From: Opitutia bacterium | GTDB taxonomy: Bacteria; Verrucomicrobiota; Verrucomicrobiia; Opitutales; Opitutaceae | DNA length: 64,000 nt | Direction: 5' to 3' | NCBI GenBank assembly: GCA_016217595.1 | Contig: JACRHS010000020.1 | Span: forward strand, 1-64,000 | In this document: positions 60,414 to 64,000 of the stretch, piece after piece | How positions within the stretch are numbered: the stretch's first letter is position 1 | Layout of the letters: every line of letters starts with the position of its first letter | Translations under genes and position numbers: made by a program | The notes under the pieces: generated by a model | What the model was told of the DNA's origin: nothing | The model's database searches: none | The model's input: the letters and a program-made list of their open reading frames with translations, nothing else

Positions 60414-62501
60414 ATGGCCTCCCCCGCACCCACTTCTTCTGCTGCTTGGTATGCGCTCCGTCGCACCCTCCCGGTCTGGTCGTTCGCCGAAAATCTCCGC
60501 GAGCTCACCGCCTGCCTGCCGCGCTATGGCGTCGATGAACTGGTCGTGAAGGTCGACACCGAGGAATTTTCCCACGGGCAGGTGCCGCTCGACTGGGCGC
60601 GCGCCTACCAGCCCAAGCTGCTCGCGCTCCGCGACGCCCTCGCTGAGATCGGCGTCGCCTACTCGCTCAATCCGTGGATCACCGTCGGCCATTGCGATCG
60701 CGGTCGGGACGGGCGCGCGCACGTGCCGCACTTGCGCCCGATGGTCGGGCACGATGGCACGGAGTGCACCTGCTGCGCCTGCCCGCTCTCCACCGCCTGG
60801 CGGGAACACACCACGGAGCTCTGGACGCTGTACGCGCAAACCCAGCCCCGCGTGCTCTGGGTGGAGGACGACATCCGCACCTTTAATCACGAGCCCATCA
60901 AATTCGGCTGCTTCTGCTCCGAACACCTCGCGCGATTCGGCGTCCGCGTGGGCCGGCCCGTGACGCGCCCCGAGCTGGTCGCCGCGCTCCTCCAACCCGG
61001 CACGCCGCATCCGTGGCGCCAGCTTTTCCTCGATCTACAGTCCGAGATCATGAACGAGACGGTGGCTTTTCTCGCGCAGATCGTGCACCGCGTCTCGCCC
61101 ACCACGAGCCTCGGGCTGATGTCGAGCGGTCCGCGCCAGCACTGCCTCGAAGGCCGCCGCTGGGCGCCGTTTGCCCGCGCCCTCGCCGACGGCGCCACGC
61201 TCTACAGCCGCCCGCCGCTCGCCAACTACTGGGAGGAATCGCTGCGCGGTTTCTATTACTCGCACGACTCGATCAAAATCACCCGGCACTGCCTGCCGCC
61301 GGACACCGTGGAGCAGACCGAGGTGGAAAACATCCCGTTCACGCGCTACTCCAAAAGCACCGCCTTCACGTTTCTCCAGATGGCGATCTCTTTCGCGTAC
61401 GGCAGCCAGGGCGTGACGCTCAACTTGTTTGACCACGCCGGCACGCCGATGGAAAACGAGCCCGCCTTCGGCCGCCTGCTCGCGGAGAAAAAACCGTTGC
61501 TCAACGCGCTCGCGGCCCACGCGAGCCGTCCCGGCGCTTACCGCGGCGTGCAGCTGGTGTTCGACGAAAGCGCCAGTCATCACCGCCAGCTCCGCCCCGG
61601 CGCGGGCTACGGCGAACTCGCCGCCGACGGCGAGCCCGCGATGACCTTGCTCGAGACGCACGGCATACCCACCACCTACTCGCCCGAGCGCGTGGCGGTG
61701 GCGATGGGCCAGCAATTGCGCGGCTTCTCCGATGTGCAACTGCTCGCGTTACTCGGTCGCGATCGCGGCCTGCTGCTCGATGCCACCGCCGCGCGCACGC
61801 TCTGCGAGCGCGGATTCGGCGAACTCATCGGCGTGGAATCCATCGCCCCGGCGCAAATGGTCGACGATCTGCCCTCGCGCCCGCTCGTGGCCGAGGAGCT
61901 GCATCACCCGGATTTCGGCGGCGCCGACAAACGCCTGCTGACGCTCACCCTGCCCAACCTGATGAGCCGCCCGTCGCTCGGCGTGCTCGCGCCCGCTCCG
62001 TCCGCACGCGTCGTCAGCCACTTCGTCGACCCCGAGGGCCGCCGTATCCACCCCGGCGCCACCGCGTACGAAAATCGGCTCGGCGGGCGCGTCTATGTGC
62101 ACGCGCTCGACTGGGCGACCTCCTACGGCGTCGCCTTCAACCACCCCTTCCGCGCCGCCCAATTACAGACCGCGGTGCGCTGGCTCTCCCGCGACGCTGC
62201 GCCGCTGCTGGTCTCCGGGGACGGCGTGTATCCGCTGGCTTTCCGCAAAGATCTGCCGAGCGAAACGCTGCTCGGGCTTTTCAACCTGAGCCTCGACCCA
62301 TGGCAGGACACCCAGTTCACGCTGGCCGACACGCGCCAGCCGTTGACGCCGTTGCTCCTGAGCGCCGACGGCCACTGGCAGGAATCGCCTCTGCTGAGCC
62401 TCGCACCGGGAACCTCCGGCCACTGGCGGCTGAGTCACGGCGGCCGCATTCCCTTCGATGCGCCGCTCTTCGTGCGTATTCCTTGGGCCGCGTCGGCCTG
62501 A
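60414..62501 (+). CDS. TIM-barrel glycoside-hydrolase-like protein (GH42-like, family uncertain)
   Basis: 695 residues from ATG 60414. Upstream in-frame starts would place the AraC site inside the coding region, so this start is preferred. No signal peptide. The N-terminal 300 residues look like a clan-A TIM barrel: VLWVEDDIRTFNH holds a Glu/Asp pair on a strand end, and KFGCFCSEHLARFG resembles the cysteine-bearing segment of GH42-type beta-galactosidases. QTEVENIPFTRYSKST could supply the second acidic residue. The C-terminal half carries a class-I-glutamine-amidotransferase-like domain (LLLDATAARTL) and a beta-domain, as in GH42. Cytoplasmic hydrolysis of an imported disaccharide is likely. 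It is divergent from the TonB receptor, with shared AraC sites. Confidence 0.55.
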   Translation: MASPAPTSSAAWYALRRTLPVWSFAENLRELTACLPRYGVDELVVKVDTEEFSHGQVPLDWARAYQPKLLALRDALAEIGVAYSLNPWITVGHCDRGRDGRAHVPHLRPMVGHDGTECTCCACPLSTAWREHTTELWTLYAQTQPRVLWVEDDIRTFNHEPIKFGCFCSEHLARFGVRVGRPVTRPELVAALLQPGTPHPWRQLFLDLQSEIMNETVAFLAQIVHRVSPTTSLGLMSSGPRQHCLEGRRWAPFARALADGATLYSRPPLANYWEESLRGFYYSHDSIKITRHCLPPDTVEQTEVENIPFTRYSKSTAFTFLQMAISFAYGSQGVTLNLFDHAGTPMENEPAFGRLLAEKKPLLNALAAHASRPGAYRGVQLVFDESASHHRQLRPGAGYGELAADGEPAMTLLETHGIPTTYSPERVAVAMGQQLRGFSDVQLLALLGRDRGLLLDATAARTLCERGFGELIGVESIAPAQMVDDLPSRPLVAEELHHPDFGGADKRLLTLTLPNLMSRPSLGVLAPAPSARVVSHFVDPEGRRIHPGATAYENRLGGRVYVHALDWATSYGVAFNHPFRAAQLQTAVRWLSRDAAPLLVSGDGVYPLAFRKDLPSETLLGLFNLSLDPWQDTQFTLADTRQPLTPLLLSADGHWQESPLLSLAPGTSGHWRLSHGGRIPFDAPLFVRIPWAASA

Positions 62502-62537
62502 CCCTGCGCCAACGTTGCGATTGCTCTCTCTCGCGGA

Positions 62538-63407
62538 ATGATTGTCATGCCCTCGTCATCCTCCATGCGCCATCACGCCCCCGCGACCAACGACGCCGCC
62601 GCCCCGCGTTTCCTCTGCTCAAGCTGGACGCAACTGGCCTATTTCGGCGAGGCCATCCATCGCGGCGGTTCGCGCATCGGCCCGCGCATCCAGCGTTACT
62701 ATGAATTGATCCTGCTGGTCGAGGGCGACGCCCGCGTGGAGCTGGGCACCAAGAAATTTCACCTGGCCAGCGGCCAGATGTGTCTCTTCCGGCCGGCCAT
62801 GCGCCAGGCCATCCATTTCGAGGCGGCGCCCAAAACGCATCACGTGCGCTGCGCCACGCTCAACCCGCACCTGGTCTCCGCGCCGCTGGCCGACGCGTTG
62901 CGCGCCACGGCCGACCAGATCGCCATCACCCAGCGCTGCTCCAGCCTGGTCGATATCGGCCTGTCATTGCCCCGCCTCGCCGGCGAGCAGGCGCAGGGGC
63001 TGATCGAGTCGCTCGCGATGGCGACCATTCAGGAGTACCTCTTCGACGCCGAATGCAGCGGCGCGCCGCCGCCCGCCGAGCCCAACCCATTGCGACGCGC
63101 GCTGGAATGGATCGGGCGCACCGGCGCCAGTCCGGTCGATATCGCCTCGCTCTCGCGCGAAGCCGGCGTCTCGCCGACGCATCTGCTGCGTATGTTCAAG
63201 CAGCACATGGGCACGACGCCCATGCACTATGTCTGGGAAATGCGCGCGCGCCGCGGCGTCCAGCTGTTGCGCGAGACCGAGCTCTCCGTGGGCGAGGTCG
63301 CGTGGCGCTGCGGATTTCAGACGCCGTTTCATTTTTCCCGCTGGGTGAAAAAACTGCACGGCGTCTCCCCCGCCGGCATCCGCCAGCAAGCCCGGCCCCA
63401 GGCGTGA
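62538..63407 (+). CDS. AraC family transcriptional regulator
   Basis: 289 residues; ATG 62538 is used, although ATG 62550 and 62568 are in frame. An N-terminal cupin-like sensor (about 30-130: YELILLVEGDARVELGTKKFHLASGQMCLFRP) is followed by a C-terminal double HTH, DIASLSREAGVSPTHLLRMFKQHMG with TPMHYVWEMRARRGVQLL, and LSVGEVAWRCGFQTPFHFSRWVKKLHG with SPAGIRQQ, the AraC consensus end. The gene lies 36 bases after the glycosidase-like gene. Three 27-bp repeats around it (two at 60260-60366, one at 63450) are the probable binding sites, and the symporter downstream is a target. Confidence 0.88.
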   Translation: MIVMPSSSSMRHHAPATNDAAAPRFLCSSWTQLAYFGEAIHRGGSRIGPRIQRYYELILLVEGDARVELGTKKFHLASGQMCLFRPAMRQAIHFEAAPKTHHVRCATLNPHLVSAPLADALRATADQIAITQRCSSLVDIGLSLPRLAGEQAQGLIESLAMATIQEYLFDAECSGAPPPAEPNPLRRALEWIGRTGASPVDIASLSREAGVSPTHLLRMFKQHMGTTPMHYVWEMRARRGVQLLRETELSVGEVAWRCGFQTPFHFSRWVKKLHGVSPAGIRQQARPQA

Positions 63408-63449
63408 TATTTCGCTCGGCAGCCGGAGGGCTGCCGCAGGATGGTTAGG

Positions 63450-63476
63450 GATATGTTTTCGACGCTGCTGGAGGTA
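63450..63476 (+). promoter_or_regulatory. third AraC-type 27-bp site, upstream of SSS symporter
   Basis: Shares ATATGTTTTCGACG and TGGAGGTATG with the two sites at 60260-60366; identical in 22 of 27 bases to the minus-strand copy. It sits 106 bases before the symporter start. Confidence 0.7.
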
Positions 63477-63582
63477 TGAAGCAGCGGCGAAACCGCTAGA
63501 CTGCGGTCATGTTCTTCGGACCCTGCCGCTCACGGGCGTGTCGCCCCGGCGCCGCCCCTCAACCTTCTGCGAGGATCGTCTC

Positions 63583-64000
63583 ATGCACCGTCTGAACACG
63601 GTCAACGCCCTGGACTACGGCCTGATCGCGCTCTACTTCGGCGTCGTCATCTGGGTCGGCTTCTACTCCGCAAAAAAGAATCGTGGCACCCGCGACTTTT
63701 TCCGGGCCGGCGAGGATGTGCCCTGGTTCATGGCCGGAATCTCGGCGTGGGTTACCGGCTTCAGCGCCTTCATGTTCATCGCCGCCGCGGGCGAGATCTA
63801 CCGCTCGGGCGCATCCGCGGTGCTGTTGTTCACCTGCGCGTTCTGGGCGTACCTCGGCGGCTATTTCTATTTTGCCGCGGCATGGCGGCGCACGCGCATC
63901 GCCGCGCCGCTGGAGTTTCTCACCCGGCGGTTTTCCGGCTCCACCACCTATTTCTACTCGGTCATGTTCATCCCGCTGGGCATCGTGGGCATCGGCTCGG
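63583..64000 (+). CDS. sodium:solute symporter (SSS family), partial
   Basis: ATG 63583 with GAGGATC upstream; about 139 residues are visible before the window ends. ALDYGLIALYFGVVIWVGFYSAKKN is the typical first helix of SSS transporters, then RDFFRAGEDVPWFMAGISAWVTGFSAFMFIAAAGEIYR matches the conserved Na-binding helix 2, followed by FWAYLGGYFYFAAAWRRTRIAAPLEFLTRRF. The family uses sodium to import sugars, sialic acid or organic acids. An AraC-type site lies 106 bases upstream, so it probably imports the sugar released by the neighbouring glycosidase or lyase. Confidence 0.85.
   Translation, partial: MHRLNTVNALDYGLIALYFGVVIWVGFYSAKKNRGTRDFFRAGEDVPWFMAGISAWVTGFSAFMFIAAAGEIYRSGASAVLLFTCAFWAYLGGYFYFAAAWRRTRIAAPLEFLTRRFSGSTTYFYSVMFIPLGIVGIGS

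Noticed and set aside
1-64000. CRISPR array or rRNA operon
   Set aside because: No regularly spaced direct repeats and no rRNA-like sequence were seen.

Overview
The window is about 64 kb of GC-rich DNA that reads like a member of the Verrucomicrobiota, most likely Opitutaceae. This is inferred from the gene content: many large TonB-dependent receptors without SusD partners, GntR/LacI hybrid regulators, and dense sialidase, sulfatase and polysaccharide-lyase content. Its main theme is uptake and breakdown of sialylated or otherwise decorated glycans. Five intact BNR/Asp-box sialidases and one truncated sialidase remnant are present, with two N-acetylneuraminate lyases, a third DapA-family lyase, two Kelch (NanM-type) mutarotases, three MFS transporters, a sulfatase, two candidate esterases and five TonB receptors.

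Layout. 1-193: N-terminus of an IS630-type transposase running off the left edge. 476-8358 (+): TonB receptor, sialidase, then sulfatase, sialidase and SGNH esterase. 12574-8366 (-): a nan operon of NanA, Kelch mutarotase, MFS and DapA-like lyase. 12815-12890: a tRNA with a CAT anticodon. 12.9-18.1 kb: a visibly lower-GC island with three tightly coupled genes (GIY-YIG nuclease-like, double-HKD phospholipase-D nuclease with a C-terminal zinc ribbon, and an unrecognised 529-residue protein), ended by the C-terminal remnant of a tyrosine recombinase. 18.2-25.2 kb: inositol-monophosphatase family protein, a second sialidase/NanA pair, a GntR/LacI-type regulator, a URO-D/corrinoid-methyltransferase-like protein and MFS. 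28950-25335 (-): HpcH/HpaI aldolase, FAD oxidoreductase and Kelch protein, divergent from a second GntR/LacI-type regulator. 30.5-46.5 kb: two TonB receptors, an alpha/beta hydrolase, a sialidase remnant, an AmpG-like MFS, two sialidases, a GH63-like glucosidase, a 2-hydroxyacid dehydrogenase and an SDR epimerase. 46.5-53.8 kb: a TonB receptor and a GH38 alpha-mannosidase next to a GntR/UTRA regulator. 53.8-64 kb: a heparinase II/III-like lyase, a TonB receptor, a TIM-barrel glycosidase-like protein, an AraC regulator and the start of an SSS symporter.

Two regulatory networks can be read directly. A 19-bp palindrome of form TGGT-N11-ACCA (best copies TGGTCTCC-NNN-GGAGACCA) lies upstream of many of the sialic-acid genes, including one of the GntR/LacI regulators. 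A separate 27-bp element occurs three times around the AraC gene, upstream of the TonB receptor, the glycosidase-like gene and the symporter. A third short palindrome sits in the GntR-UTRA/GH38 divergent gap.

The best candidate for an undescribed system is the three-gene low-GC module at 13189-17820. It looks like a nuclease-based defence cassette next to a tRNA and a broken integrase. I could not match it to a named system.
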